DNA from: Dehalobacter sp. DCA
Lineage (GTDB): Bacteria; Bacillota; Desulfitobacteriia; Desulfitobacteriales; Syntrophobotulaceae
Length of the DNA stretch: 64,000 nucleotides
Direction of reading: 5' to 3'
NCBI RefSeq assembly: GCF_000305775.1
Contig: NC_018866.1
Span: forward strand, 62,001 to 126,000
Below the pieces are notes generated by a model. It worked only from the letters and a program-made list of their open reading frames with translations. It was not told the DNA's origin and made no database searches. Both the position numbers and the translations under genes were made by a program. Shown piece after piece: positions 53,619-62,118 of the stretch (positions are counted from its first letter, which is position 1; each line of letters opens with the position of its first letter).

Positions 53619-54524
53619 ATGAATATACTTTTGATTTGTTCTATAGGAATTTCACTGGGTTTAATGCTGCTTTTTGCGGCATTTTTTATTAGGACAAACC
53701 GCAAGGAGTCAAAGAGAATAAATTCTCTTCGCACTACTGTACTTTCATATAGGCAAGCCCAGGATACTGCTTTAGAAAAAATTCGCAAAAAGACGGCAAA
53801 TTATATCTCAAAATTATTAAGCAAAAAGCCAGGGCATAATCGTTCAGCTTACATGCTAGAAATACTTAAACAGCCTGGAAAACCGATGCCGATTGAATAT
53901 GCGGAATATAAGACTTTTAAAAATTTATCCCCTTTCATATTTGCGCTCTTATTCGGCTTTGCAGGCTTTTCCACGAAAGATTTTCTGATGATAATAGGGC
54001 TGATCTGTGCAGGCTTTTTTGTGGGGATAATAGCACCTACAGCCATTCTTTCGTATTTTTACAACCAATACAAAAATGATCTCATCAATGAGTTGTCGGA
54101 AATCATGACATATATCGTTGATTTAAGAAAAGCGGGGCAAACAATACCCGATTCTATTCGCGGTGCCTTATTTGCAACAAATAAATTACGGCCTCACTTA
54201 GAAAAACTCTTGCAAGAGATGTCAATAACAGGGTCAAAACCGGCACTCGCAAAATTGAGTAAAGAAACTGATATTGATGAATTGAAAAACTTAGCGGATA
54301 TTTTAATGCAATCTATCACAATTGATAGTTCTAATATGGTTGCATATTTAGCAAGCCGGTCACGGGACATTGAATATATTGAGGGATTAAAAGAAATAAG
54401 GCGGTATAAAAACAAAAAAATACTTGTCGAAGCATTAACCGCAATTCCTTTTATTATGATCCCGGTAATAATTCTTGTCCCGCTGCTATACCAGGCCAAC
54501 CAAAGCCTTGGCCAAATAATGTAG
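53619..54524 (+). CDS. tadC: TadC-like platform protein
   Basis: 301 residues, two bases after tadB. One N-terminal membrane segment, two central (FALLFGFAGFSTKDFLMIIG, IGLICAGFFVGIIAPTAI) and one at the C-terminus (IPFIMIPVIILVPLLYQA). The T2SF-like core has DLRKAGQTIPDSIRGALFAT and ADILMQSITI. Partner of TadB. Confidence 0.8.
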   Translation: MNILLICSIGISLGLMLLFAAFFIRTNRKESKRINSLRTTVLSYRQAQDTALEKIRKKTANYISKLLSKKPGHNRSAYMLEILKQPGKPMPIEYAEYKTFKNLSPFIFALLFGFAGFSTKDFLMIIGLICAGFFVGIIAPTAILSYFYNQYKNDLINELSEIMTYIVDLRKAGQTIPDSIRGALFATNKLRPHLEKLLQEMSITGSKPALAKLSKETDIDELKNLADILMQSITIDSSNMVAYLASRSRDIEYIEGLKEIRRYKNKKILVEALTAIPFIMIPVIILVPLLYQANQSLGQIM

Positions 54525-54538
54525 GGAGGTGGCTATAT

Positions 54539-54718
54539 GTGAAAAAAAATGTCTGCTATCTGGCAGCAGTGCTGCGTGATGAAGGGGGGGATCTTGTTCA
54601 AAATATCGTCTTGTTGTTCGGGGGCATTCTGGCAACGATAGGCATTGCAGTGATTCTTTACAATACAATAACAGCTAAAATAGCCAATGACTCAGCCGGA
54701 ATGAGCAAACTTAATTAA
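54539..54718 (+). CDS. flp: Flp-like prepilin 1, 59 aa
   Basis: GTG start after GGGAGGTGG. The product has a short leader ending RDEGG, then DLVQNIVLLFGGILATIGIA VIL and a polar tail. Class III (Flp) prepilins have a leader ending in Gly and a hydrophobic N-terminus of this length; the usual Glu5 is not obvious (DLVQN). Followed 19 bases later by a close paralogue. Probable pilus subunit cleaved by the peptidase at 55992. Confidence 0.7.
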   Translation: MKKNVCYLAAVLRDEGGDLVQNIVLLFGGILATIGIAVILYNTITAKIANDSAGMSKLN

Positions 54719-54737
54719 GAAGGGGGGTTATTTTTTT

Positions 54738-54914
54738 ATGGGAAAAACTCTAAAAAGCCTTTATCAGGATGAAGGCGGTGATTTAGTTCAAAACATCATC
54801 TGGATCTTCGGTGGTGTTCTGGCGACGGTTGCAGCCGTGTCGGTGTTGTTTGTTACAATCCGGGGCAAATTGACTGATATGAATACCAGTATAACAAATA
54901 TCACCACTCCTTAA
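54738..54914 (+). CDS. flp: Flp-like prepilin 2, 58 aa
   Basis: After AAGGGGGGTT and a T-rich spacer. The leader region YQDEGG and the motif DLVQNIIWIFGGVLATVAAV repeat prepilin 1 (same EGGDLVQNI box), with a different tail (TDMNTSITNITTP). Two subunits suggest a major and a minor pilin. Confidence 0.7.
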   Translation: MGKTLKSLYQDEGGDLVQNIIWIFGGVLATVAAVSVLFVTIRGKLTDMNTSITNITTP

Positions 54915-54950
54915 TTAAAATATTCCTCACCGTGAGGAGGAAGGGAGAGG

Positions 54951-54984
54951 GCGGATAGTATATGTTTAGACGTATACTATCCGC
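54951..54984 (+). promoter_or_regulatory. 12-bp perfect hairpin between prepilins and tadE
   Basis: GCGGATAGTATA (54951-54962) pairs with 54973-54984 around ten bases. No T-run follows and the next start codon is 9 bases downstream. It may stop exonucleases and set a high pilin to low assembly-gene ratio, or hide the next start. Confidence 0.6.
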
Positions 54985-54992
54985 TTAAAATT

Positions 54993-55427
54993 ATGCTTAA
55001 ATTACTAATAAAACAAATGAAAAACCCTGATAATGAACGCGGATCTACCTTGATTGAATTCTTGATTGTCTTTGCCTTATGGATCGCGATATTCTTCACC
55101 TTTATATCTATGTTTTTTCTTAATATCTTACAGGGCTCAATGGTTAATGCCGTGAATCTTGGCCTGGAAAGGGCTGCTATTGTTGGAGGAACTACTACAG
55201 AGATCCAAAATCTAATTAAAGATCAGCTTAAACACACCGGCGTCAATACCAGTTTATTTATGATTACCGGATCGGGCAGCGATGCCAGCCGCGTTGCTTA
55301 CGGACAATATATAACAATTTCCATAACCGGCCCCCGGAAATTTACCGATTGGTCAAGCGGGCATCCGGTTTCTAAATCGGAGACGGTTACGGTAACCAAA
55401 ACGATAATGAGCCAATATTTGCCCTAA
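54993..55427 (+). CDS. tadE: TadE-like pseudopilin
   Basis: 144 residues. NERGSTLIEFLIVFALWIAI FFTF has the Gly-(ST)-LIEF prepilin-like motif with Glu5 and a long hydrophobic segment; the rest is a Ser/Thr-rich outer domain. No Shine-Dalgarno is visible before ATG 54993, which follows the hairpin directly. Minor pilin of the Tad system. Confidence 0.75.
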   Translation: MLKLLIKQMKNPDNERGSTLIEFLIVFALWIAIFFTFISMFFLNILQGSMVNAVNLGLERAAIVGGTTTEIQNLIKDQLKHTGVNTSLFMITGSGSDASRVAYGQYITISITGPRKFTDWSSGHPVSKSETVTVTKTIMSQYLP

Positions 55428-55439
55428 ATGAGGTGATTT

Positions 55440-55964
55440 ATGAAGAAGCTATATAAAATAATCAAAGACGACCGGGGTTCATCTTTAATTGAACTGCTGA
55501 TTTTTTTAGGTATTTCTCTTGCCCTTATTGGCTGGGCGACGGATTACTACCACGCAATAAACATAAAACGGGGAATAACAGACAGTATAAAATTTGCCGC
55601 TTTAGCAGCCAGCCAGCAAACCGACCAGGCAAAATTAAATCAAGGTATTTTAGCTATAGACTCAACGCAAGCGGATGTTGTTTTTTTAGAGATGTTAAAG
55701 AAAAATTTATCTTTAGACAATAACCTGAATCCGCTTCCGGGCTCGCCGGTGATTTATGTTAATAAAGCAACGCTTTATTATAAAACCTACAATTCTGATG
55801 TTTTGCCGGCAGTAAGCCCGATAGACAGTCACGCTATCACTGAGCCATCCTATGTGGTTTATATCGAAGTTAGGGTAAGGCGAGGCTTAACGCAAATAGT
55901 AAATTCAACCCCTTATTGGACAATTAAAGTAGCGAAAGACGCTGCTTTAAAAATTTCACCATAA
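55440..55964 (+). CDS. Second pseudopilin-like protein
   Basis: 174 residues after GAGGTGATTT. DDRGSSLIELLIFLGISLAL IGW again has a G-S-S-L-I-E-L prepilin box, then a soluble domain with YVVYIEVRVRRGLTQIV. Position in the row corresponds to TadF or a second TadE. Not assigned further. Confidence 0.65.
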   Translation: MKKLYKIIKDDRGSSLIELLIFLGISLALIGWATDYYHAINIKRGITDSIKFAALAASQQTDQAKLNQGILAIDSTQADVVFLEMLKKNLSLDNNLNPLPGSPVIYVNKATLYYKTYNSDVLPAVSPIDSHAITEPSYVVYIEVRVRRGLTQIVNSTPYWTIKVAKDAALKISP

Positions 55965-55991
55965 ATTCAAACGTAAGGAGTGATTAAATAG

Positions 55992-56522
55992 ATGGTTAAC
56001 TATATAGCATTACTGATACCTTTAATTATGCTGTCAATTTGTGTTGTGACGGATTGGCGGAAGCGGAAAATATATAATTTGGTGACAACACCCGGGTTTA
56101 TTCTCGGGATAATTTATGTAATATACGTCAAAACATATTCCGCAAGTTATTGCGTTTCTTTATTTTTCCTTTTCTTAATTCTCCTATTAGTTTATTCCCA
56201 TGGGGCAATGAGGGGAGGGGATGTTAAATTGCTATTGGCTCTGAGCCTGTTTTTAACACCCGGAGCCTTCTTTTTCAATTTAGCGCTCTTTATGTTTTCA
56301 GCTTTTTTTTATTTCTTTTTTCAAACTGTACGGGTTAAAGGCTTATCCCAAACTGTTAATGATGTAAAAACAGATTCACTTGTTTTTATCGCTATCGGAG
56401 AAAATAATAATTCCTTTGCAAATGGCGTAAAAAGTACATTTTTTCCCGGAGGCGGAGCCGCTTTAATTTCTTTATGCTATATAGTTACTTCATTATTGTT
56501 TAATATAAAATTATTTTTATGA
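55992..56522 (+). CDS. cpaA: Prepilin peptidase, A24 (TadV/CpaA)
   Basis: 176 residues with several membrane segments. The two catalytic Asp are in CVVTDWRKRKIYN and MRGGDVKLLLALS. An atypical insert with Asn/Asp (AIGENNNSFANGVKSTFF) precedes the last helix. It removes the leaders of the prepilins above. Confidence 0.85.
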   Translation: MVNYIALLIPLIMLSICVVTDWRKRKIYNLVTTPGFILGIIYVIYVKTYSASYCVSLFFLFLILLLVYSHGAMRGGDVKLLLALSLFLTPGAFFFNLALFMFSAFFYFFFQTVRVKGLSQTVNDVKTDSLVFIAIGENNNSFANGVKSTFFPGGGAALISLCYIVTSLLFNIKLFL

Positions 56523-56534
56523 GGAGATATGGAT

Positions 56535-56777
56535 ATGTTGAAATGGGAATTAGATGTTTCAGAGAACTTAAATCAAAGAACGGAAGGATTCAGCGCATCA
56601 ATAGGGATGGATAAAATGGAATTCATCAAATTTGCAGTTCTTATGCAGTTAGAAAAAATGGAAGCCATGATGGATGAAAGAAGAAAAAACGGCAGTCCAG
56701 CCAGTAAATCGATAATTTCTGAAACTAGCTATATTGAAATGGGAGACAAAATAGTGCCGTTAGAAAATAATAAATAA
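56535..56777 (+). CDS. Unknown small protein, 80 aa
   Basis: ATG 56535 is eight bases from GAGGAG; the ATG at 56529 is too near. MLKWELDVSENLNQRTEGFS then helical IKFAVLMQLEKMEAMMDERR. Soluble, no known family. It lies between the prepilin peptidase and a membrane-anchored protein, in the same row. Confidence 0.55.
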   Translation: MLKWELDVSENLNQRTEGFSASIGMDKMEFIKFAVLMQLEKMEAMMDERRKNGSPASKSIISETSYIEMGDKIVPLENNK

Positions 56778-56789
56778 GAGGGAATTATC

Positions 56790-57563
56790 ATGAAAAAAAT
56801 ATATATTTTGATCATCTCTATTGCAGTTGCAATAGCTGTTGTTTCCGCTGTTTTTTTAATAAATAGCGGAGTTTTTTTATATTCCGGGACAAATGATACA
56901 AATCCCAATACTGCCATTCAGAAATCAGATTCTGAATCTCAAAATAATTCTAATCCTGAGAAAAGCTTAGATCCTATTATCCAACCAAAGGACAGAAATG
57001 GTAACGCTAATGATAAGGGAGATCAAGAGCTTACCGTCGGAACTGATCCTGCCCCAACCGAAAAGGAGGAATATAGCAAAGGGGACTTATCTTTAAGCAG
57101 TCTTGGCCGTCCTGTTGATATTAAAAATTATGTTGTCAAAACGGAGAAGGAAATGACTGTTTTTAAAATCGCAGCATCTTGGATCAATGAAATGAGAACT
57201 GTTGATTTTAAAAATGCTAATAACCTAAATACGACACCCGGAAGTCAATATACAACAAGCCACTTTCAAAAAATGATTGATGGTTCTCTGCCAGGGCTTA
57301 AATCCGAGGTCATAAAAAACAACGATACCAAGCAAGTACTGACTTTATACTTAGAGGAAATTGGATTTCAGGCGATTCCTCAACTCGATAATCAAGAGGG
57401 TGCTTTTTTAGAATTTCAAATGGACTACAAACTATCTCAGTTGAACGGGGGATATGCTGTGGTTCAATGCAAAGAAAAAGTAATATTAATCTATGAGCAA
57501 GGCGCATGGAAAGTAGACGCAGAGACGTTTGAACAATTGAATGTTTATCACAAGGAGGGTTAA
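56790..57563 (+). CDS. Membrane-anchored protein with NTF2-like outer domain
   Basis: 257 residues. N-terminal anchor IYILIISIAVAIAVVSAVFL, then a Ser/Asn/Asp/Pro-rich linker (about 35-100), then a domain that begins LSLSSLGRPVDIKNYVV and continues IAASWINEMRTVDFKNANNL. The same sequence start (LTSLGQPVNFSY, then FYNSWKSINYQNLDN) opens the C-terminal domain of the CWB2 protein at 62119, so two surface proteins share a module. Function unknown; assembly or anchoring of a surface product is possible. Confidence 0.6.
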   Translation: MKKIYILIISIAVAIAVVSAVFLINSGVFLYSGTNDTNPNTAIQKSDSESQNNSNPEKSLDPIIQPKDRNGNANDKGDQELTVGTDPAPTEKEEYSKGDLSLSSLGRPVDIKNYVVKTEKEMTVFKIAASWINEMRTVDFKNANNLNTTPGSQYTTSHFQKMIDGSLPGLKSEVIKNNDTKQVLTLYLEEIGFQAIPQLDNQEGAFLEFQMDYKLSQLNGGYAVVQCKEKVILIYEQGAWKVDAETFEQLNVYHKEG

Positions 57564-57565
57564 AG

Positions 57566-59026
57566 ATGAATTTATTATCCCGGAAAGAACTGCATCAATT
57601 CAGAAAATATAATAACAGATTTGAAAGAGAATTACGCAAGACTAATTTATGGTCTATTGATCCTGCTATGAATCCGGAACAAATTATTAGCGTGGTTAAT
57701 GATAATAAAACAGCATTGTTTTCTTCATCAATAAAACAGTTTGACAGGCACCCTGATTTATTTAAGAAGGATCTGGACTTTGGCAAAATGGACCTTGTTG
57801 AAAATATTAAATACCCTGAGCGGACTACATTGATTATTAAGGTAACTCATGCTTGTAATCTGCATTGTCCTTATTGTTATGACCTTATGTATCGCAAAAG
57901 CTTAAACGCTGAAGGGAATTTATTAACGATCGATACTGTAAAACAAATTCTAAAAGTATTTAAGGAGTTGGATATTGGTCAATGGATATGGCATGGCGGC
58001 GAACCGTTGTTAGTTGATAACGTTTTTTACGAAGAAGCGAATTCTTTGATTAATGAACAGTTCCCGAAAGCTTCAATTGATATGCAGTCCAATCTTGTTT
58101 TATTAAATGACGAAAAAGCCCGGATGCTCAAAAAGTGGGATGTACGGCCTGGTTTTTCATTTGACGGTCTGACAAATCATTTGACCAGAAAAAACACGGG
58201 TGATCTTATGCGCTCTTTATTGGTTGCGGAAAGAAACGGAATCTTTAGTGGGGCAATAATGCTGATAACCAGCGATAATATCAATCAGCTGATAGATGAA
58301 TATGAGTATTTTAAGCGTTTAAGGCTGCATTGTAAGATGAACTTAATTTTTGCAGCAAATAAAAATGACAAAACTTACAATTTAGATGGCAAATTGGCTG
58401 CTGAAAAGCTTTGTGATTTTTTCGATTACTGGATAAAAGATACTCAAGGCCCTGTCAGTTCCGATATTTGTGAAAGATATCTTTTTGCAGCCTTAGATGC
58501 TGGTGGATCATGTAGTTTCACTGATTGTGCCGGGGAAAATTATTGGTTCTCTGTTCAGCCTAATGGAGATATTTATCATTGTGGGCGTGATTGGCCTGAA
58601 GAAAATTCGCTTAGTTTCGGTAATATTTTTGATGTAGAATCTGTTTCAGATATTATAGAACACCCAAATCATAAACGCTGGTACGAAGGTACAAGAAGGA
58701 TGCTTAAAAATTGCAGTAGTTGTGACTTTTTCTATTCCTGTCATTCCGGCTGCTATAACGACAATGTGCAATATGATCCTTCCTTGAATAAGCCTGAGCC
58801 AAGCAACTGTTATCTCCATAAACACGTCATTAGTCATATTATTAAAACACTTAATGAAATAGATTTTGATGATATGCCTAGTTATAACCCTATATTTTTA
58901 AATTTTCTATTTAAGTTTCAATTTAGAAGCGCCAAGATGCTAAACAATATTTTGGATGAATCTATCCGGCAAATTGAAGTGCCGGTGAAGGCTGAAGATA
59001 AACTCAAAGAATTTCTTGTAGGTTAG
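57566..59026 (+). CDS. Radical SAM/SPASM peptide-modifying enzyme 1
   Basis: 486 residues. The cluster motif CNLHCPYCYD is at about 92-101. WIWHGGEPLL is the GGE motif. The C-terminus is a SPASM domain for auxiliary clusters, with Cys in CSFTDCAGENYW, YHCGRDW, NCSSCDFFYSCHSGC and SNCYLHKH. Such enzymes modify ribosomal peptides or proteins. Two genes downstream is a Tyr/Trp-X-Asn repeat protein, the likely substrate. AAGGAGGGTTAAAG precedes the start; 3 bases separate it from the previous gene. Confidence 0.85.
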   Translation: MNLLSRKELHQFRKYNNRFERELRKTNLWSIDPAMNPEQIISVVNDNKTALFSSSIKQFDRHPDLFKKDLDFGKMDLVENIKYPERTTLIIKVTHACNLHCPYCYDLMYRKSLNAEGNLLTIDTVKQILKVFKELDIGQWIWHGGEPLLVDNVFYEEANSLINEQFPKASIDMQSNLVLLNDEKARMLKKWDVRPGFSFDGLTNHLTRKNTGDLMRSLLVAERNGIFSGAIMLITSDNINQLIDEYEYFKRLRLHCKMNLIFAANKNDKTYNLDGKLAAEKLCDFFDYWIKDTQGPVSSDICERYLFAALDAGGSCSFTDCAGENYWFSVQPNGDIYHCGRDWPEENSLSFGNIFDVESVSDIIEHPNHKRWYEGTRRMLKNCSSCDFFYSCHSGCYNDNVQYDPSLNKPEPSNCYLHKHVISHIIKTLNEIDFDDMPSYNPIFLNFLFKFQFRSAKMLNNILDESIRQIEVPVKAEDKLKEFLVG

Positions 59027-59041
59027 GAGGGTCTCTTTTTT

Positions 59042-60226
59042 ATGATAAATATTTTTAAAAGAAAACAAAAATTTAATCCCCATATCCCCTCAAAGGATAT
59101 GGTTTTTTCTGTACCATTGTTATATGACTATGGGTATATACATGAATTGGCTAAACTTAATAACCAAAATACCAAATATAAGGTTCGCAGTGTCTATAAC
59201 AGTCTTCCTTCATCATCCTACGCGAAATCAGGATTCGAGCATGGACGGTCAGTCAATGTACAAGAAGACAGTAATAAAATAAAGACACTGGCTGACCTTA
59301 AATCTTATGTAGAGAAACTTACGGAGAATGGTATTGATTTTGTATATACAATGAATAATATTTCAACGGTTTCTTTGTACGATTTTGAACTGCAAATAGT
59401 TCAGTTAAAAGAATTTGTAAACCATTTAGCTGATATTGGAGTAAGAAGCATCACAGTGGGCAGCCAACTCCTTGCGGATTTTTTCAAAGAAGAATTTAGG
59501 GATTTATCTGTAAACGCTTCAACAATGATGGATATTAGGTCAATTACGCAGGCTAAATATGTCGTTGAAAATCTTGGTATCTCGAATATAATACCGGCTT
59601 CAGACTTAAATAAGGACTTTACCTTTATTGAAGCATTTAAAAAATATTTTCAGAATACGACTTTAGAGCTTATGGCCGACGAGGGATGTATTTTTGCCTG
59701 CCCAACAAAAAACATTCATTATTCATTGTTCGGCAGACAAGAAAATATTCATAAATGCAGCCCTGTCTTCAGGGAATTCCCCAAATTTATCTGTGATGAA
59801 ATTACTCAAAAAAATCCAGCCCTGCAAATGTCTATGAACCGAGTAATCTTCCCGTGGGAACTAAAATATTATGAAGAACGCGGTGTGAATATTATTAAGC
59901 TTGTAGGCAGGGATCACCCAAAACCTGAATTATTGAATAAAATTCGTGCGTATATGATCGGGGCAACTGATATTGAATACGGTCAGAACGAATTTTACAA
60001 CACCTACAATTCACGGTTTCTAAATTCAAAATTCCATATTTATGGAACAACCAAGATGAATGAAATAATGGAGTATATGCCCAATTTAGAGTTTTTTATT
60101 GAACATAAACCTCAATGTTCTAGTCAGTGCGGGAGCGTATGCAAGTATTGTTACGGATGTGCTGATAAAATTAATGAATATATAAAATCTAAAAATATCC
60201 TGACAAATGTCGGTTGTATAGGTTAG
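59042..60226 (+). CDS. U32-family-like protein with Cys clusters
   Basis: 394 residues. The middle resembles U32 TIM-barrel proteins: GVRSITVGSQLLADFFKEEF then LSVNASTMMDIRSITQAKYV and LELMADEGCIFACPTKNIHY, with a further HKCSPVF. The C-terminus adds a five-Cys cluster, PQCSSQCGSVCKYCYGCADK. Relatives such as UbiU/UbiV, TrhP and RlhA are iron-sulphur proteins that hydroxylate without oxygen. Here it lies between a radical SAM gene and the repeat protein, so it may hydroxylate or otherwise modify that protein. Assignment to U32 is by pattern only. Confidence 0.6.
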   Translation: MINIFKRKQKFNPHIPSKDMVFSVPLLYDYGYIHELAKLNNQNTKYKVRSVYNSLPSSSYAKSGFEHGRSVNVQEDSNKIKTLADLKSYVEKLTENGIDFVYTMNNISTVSLYDFELQIVQLKEFVNHLADIGVRSITVGSQLLADFFKEEFRDLSVNASTMMDIRSITQAKYVVENLGISNIIPASDLNKDFTFIEAFKKYFQNTTLELMADEGCIFACPTKNIHYSLFGRQENIHKCSPVFREFPKFICDEITQKNPALQMSMNRVIFPWELKYYEERGVNIIKLVGRDHPKPELLNKIRAYMIGATDIEYGQNEFYNTYNSRFLNSKFHIYGTTKMNEIMEYMPNLEFFIEHKPQCSSQCGSVCKYCYGCADKINEYIKSKNILTNVGCIG

Positions 60227-60236
60227 AGGTGATGAT

Positions 60237-60968
60237 ATGGCAAGAAGTTATAACAAAATCAAAAGGTTAATCCAAGGTTTTCTATCTTTAAGCATCCTTT
60301 ATTCTTCAATAACAAATGACTTGGTTATCGATCAATCACAGCCGTTAGATAAACCTCAGCCAAAGGATGGGAAATACTTACTCGGCACACAAATAAAACT
60401 TGTACCCCAAAAAGCTTTTGCCTGGGTTGATTGGGTATGGCCTAACTGGGGACAAAGTGTATATGGGAATTATGTAAATTGGAATGCTGCATATAATAAT
60501 GCCGGCGTGTGGGAAGCTCATAATCAATGGGAAAATCATAGCGAAACATGGAACCAATATTCTAATTGGACTGCTTATTCTAATTATAGCAATTACAGTA
60601 ATTATGGTAATTATGGCAACTGGGGTGATTATAGCAATTATTCTAACTATAGTAATTGGAATAATTGGACACCACCTCCATCGGTTGTGGCAAGTGTACA
60701 AGCCGTCGCATTTCCAAACACAACAATTCAGATTACAGCAACAACAACCGGGACCACCACTTCTGTTACTGCTACAAATACTTTAAATTCAACAGTAATT
60801 ACCTTTACTAATACCGGTGGAAATACATGGGTTGGATATTTTAATGTGCCTACCGGTACAACTGTTCAACCGATAACCTTTAATGTTACAGCTAGTAATA
60901 GTACTGGATCGAGTAATGCTGTTGCAATCACAAACGTAAAACACTTCCAAAATGCAATTACTCGGTAA
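60237..60968 (+). CDS. Aromatic-X-Asn repeat protein, candidate radical SAM substrate
   Basis: 243 residues; AGAGGTGATGAT before ATG. Residues 8-25 form a signal-anchor-like stretch (IKRLIQGFLSLSILYSS). Residues 63-144 are very rich in Trp, Tyr and Asn: I count fifteen aromatic-X-Asn triplets plus one WGD, ten consecutive triplets from 114 to 143 (YSN x3, YGN x2, WGD, YSN x3, WNN). From about 150 a Thr/Val-rich region looks like an Ig-like beta-sandwich. There is no Cys. Known three-residue cyclophane enzymes act on exactly such aromatic-X-Asn motifs. The protein would be a surface component of the Tad cargo. Function inferred only. Confidence 0.6.
   Translation: MARSYNKIKRLIQGFLSLSILYSSITNDLVIDQSQPLDKPQPKDGKYLLGTQIKLVPQKAFAWVDWVWPNWGQSVYGNYVNWNAAYNNAGVWEAHNQWENHSETWNQYSNWTAYSNYSNYSNYGNYGNWGDYSNYSNYSNWNNWTPPPSVVASVQAVAFPNTTIQITATTTGTTTSVTATNTLNSTVITFTNTGGNTWVGYFNVPTGTTVQPITFNVTASNSTGSSNAVAITNVKHFQNAITR
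60576..60665 (+). repeat. Ten consecutive Tyr/Trp-X-Asn/Asp codon triplets
   Basis: 9-base period covering residues 114-143. Tyr, Ser, Gly and Asn codons vary (TAT/TAC, TCT/AGC/AGT, AAT/AAC), so the repeat is kept at protein level and is not a recent DNA slippage product. Confidence 0.85.
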
Positions 60969-61039
60969 TTTAAGTAATAATTTCTATTCTTTTCCCTAAC
61001 CTGAATATTTTAAGATATTTCTTTTAAAGGAGTGTTCCC

Positions 61040-62020
61040 ATGAATATTATGTTAAATAATTACTGCAACCTAAAATGTTCTTATTGCTTTGCAAGTTGTG
61101 ATCCTAAGAACATGGTCAATATTTCTGATGATAATTATGAATATATAATCAATTTTTTTAAGAAATCGGCGCATGTTGATTTAAGATTACTGGGTGGGGA
61201 GCCGACACTGCATCCAAACTTTGAAAAATGGGTTAATCAAGGAATAGATGATCCATTTTTCCGGAGAATTCAGATTTTTACCAATGCTATTGCTTTAGAT
61301 AATACATTGAGCCGATATATAGTGGATAATAAGGTTTCGTTTCTGATTAATTTAAATGGGCCTAATGTAATCGGTGAGAATCTATATAATAAGACAATAG
61401 ACAATGTAGAAAACCTGGTATTTGAATATCGGAGAAAAAATATGGAACCTCAGGTTACTCTCGGCATTAATATCTTTGAGCCGAATTTTAACTATAAATA
61501 TATTATTGAGCAAAGCAAAAAACTAAAATTAAAGACCATCAGATACAGTATTACGGTACCCTCAGAAGATACTCAGAATGGCAGTCTTGAACATTATGAA
61601 AGTTTTGTTTCCAAATTAGTTGAGTTTTTAGATGATTGCTATAGAAATGAGATTTCTCCTCATGTTGATTGCAATAATCCGCCTAAGTGTATTTTTTCTA
61701 ATGAACAACTTGTGAATTTCATTTACTCAGGTTTTGATCTTATTCGCAAGGGAATATGTTCGCCGGTTATGGATATAAGGCCCGACTTGAGCGTCGCTCG
61801 ATGTTTCGTTTTTGAGGATTATCTAAGTGTAAACATTAAAGATTTTAATACCGTTCAAGATGTCAATGATTTTTTTCTAACAGAGATAGACAGTAAAAGA
61901 TATAATAATCCTCCGTTTAACCAATGCCCCGGATGCAGGTTTTGGGAAGAAAAGAAATGTATCGGCGGTTGTTTAGGGTATAGTATCAGGGGAAAATCAT
62001 CCACATGCTGTGCAGGATAG
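61040..62020 (+). CDS. Radical SAM protein 2 with Cys-rich C-terminus
   Basis: 326 residues, AAAGGAGTGTTCCC before the ATG. The motif YCNLKCSYCF begins at residue 8, so there is no N-terminal extension. RLLGGEPTLHP is the GGE motif. The C-terminus has CPGCRFWEEKKCIGGCLGY and a final CC, plus Cys at GICSPVM and ARCFVF, a SPASM/twitch-like set. It follows the repeat protein directly and is a second candidate modifying enzyme. Confidence 0.8.
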   Translation: MNIMLNNYCNLKCSYCFASCDPKNMVNISDDNYEYIINFFKKSAHVDLRLLGGEPTLHPNFEKWVNQGIDDPFFRRIQIFTNAIALDNTLSRYIVDNKVSFLINLNGPNVIGENLYNKTIDNVENLVFEYRRKNMEPQVTLGINIFEPNFNYKYIIEQSKKLKLKTIRYSITVPSEDTQNGSLEHYESFVSKLVEFLDDCYRNEISPHVDCNNPPKCIFSNEQLVNFIYSGFDLIRKGICSPVMDIRPDLSVARCFVFEDYLSVNIKDFNTVQDVNDFFLTEIDSKRYNNPPFNQCPGCRFWEEKKCIGGCLGYSIRGKSSTCCAG

Positions 62021-62051
62021 CTTTCTTCATGGTGACAGAATAGGAAATTCT

Positions 62052-62070
62052 TCCAAAATTGTGGTATGAT
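62052..62070 (+). promoter_or_regulatory. Possible extended -10 promoter before the CWB2 gene
   Basis: TGGTATGAT (TATGAT at 62065-62070) matches an extended -10 box 50 bases before the start codon. A -35 box is weak. Internal promoter of the last cargo gene. Confidence 0.3.
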
Positions 62071-62118
62071 TTTACAGTAATAAAATGACCCGGTTGATTA
62101 ATATATTTGGAGGTTGTT

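Noticed and set aside
60576-60665. Short 9-base repeats as a possible CRISPR or DNA satellite
   Set aside because: The period is nine bases, in frame, with synonymous codon changes; it is a protein repeat without spacers.
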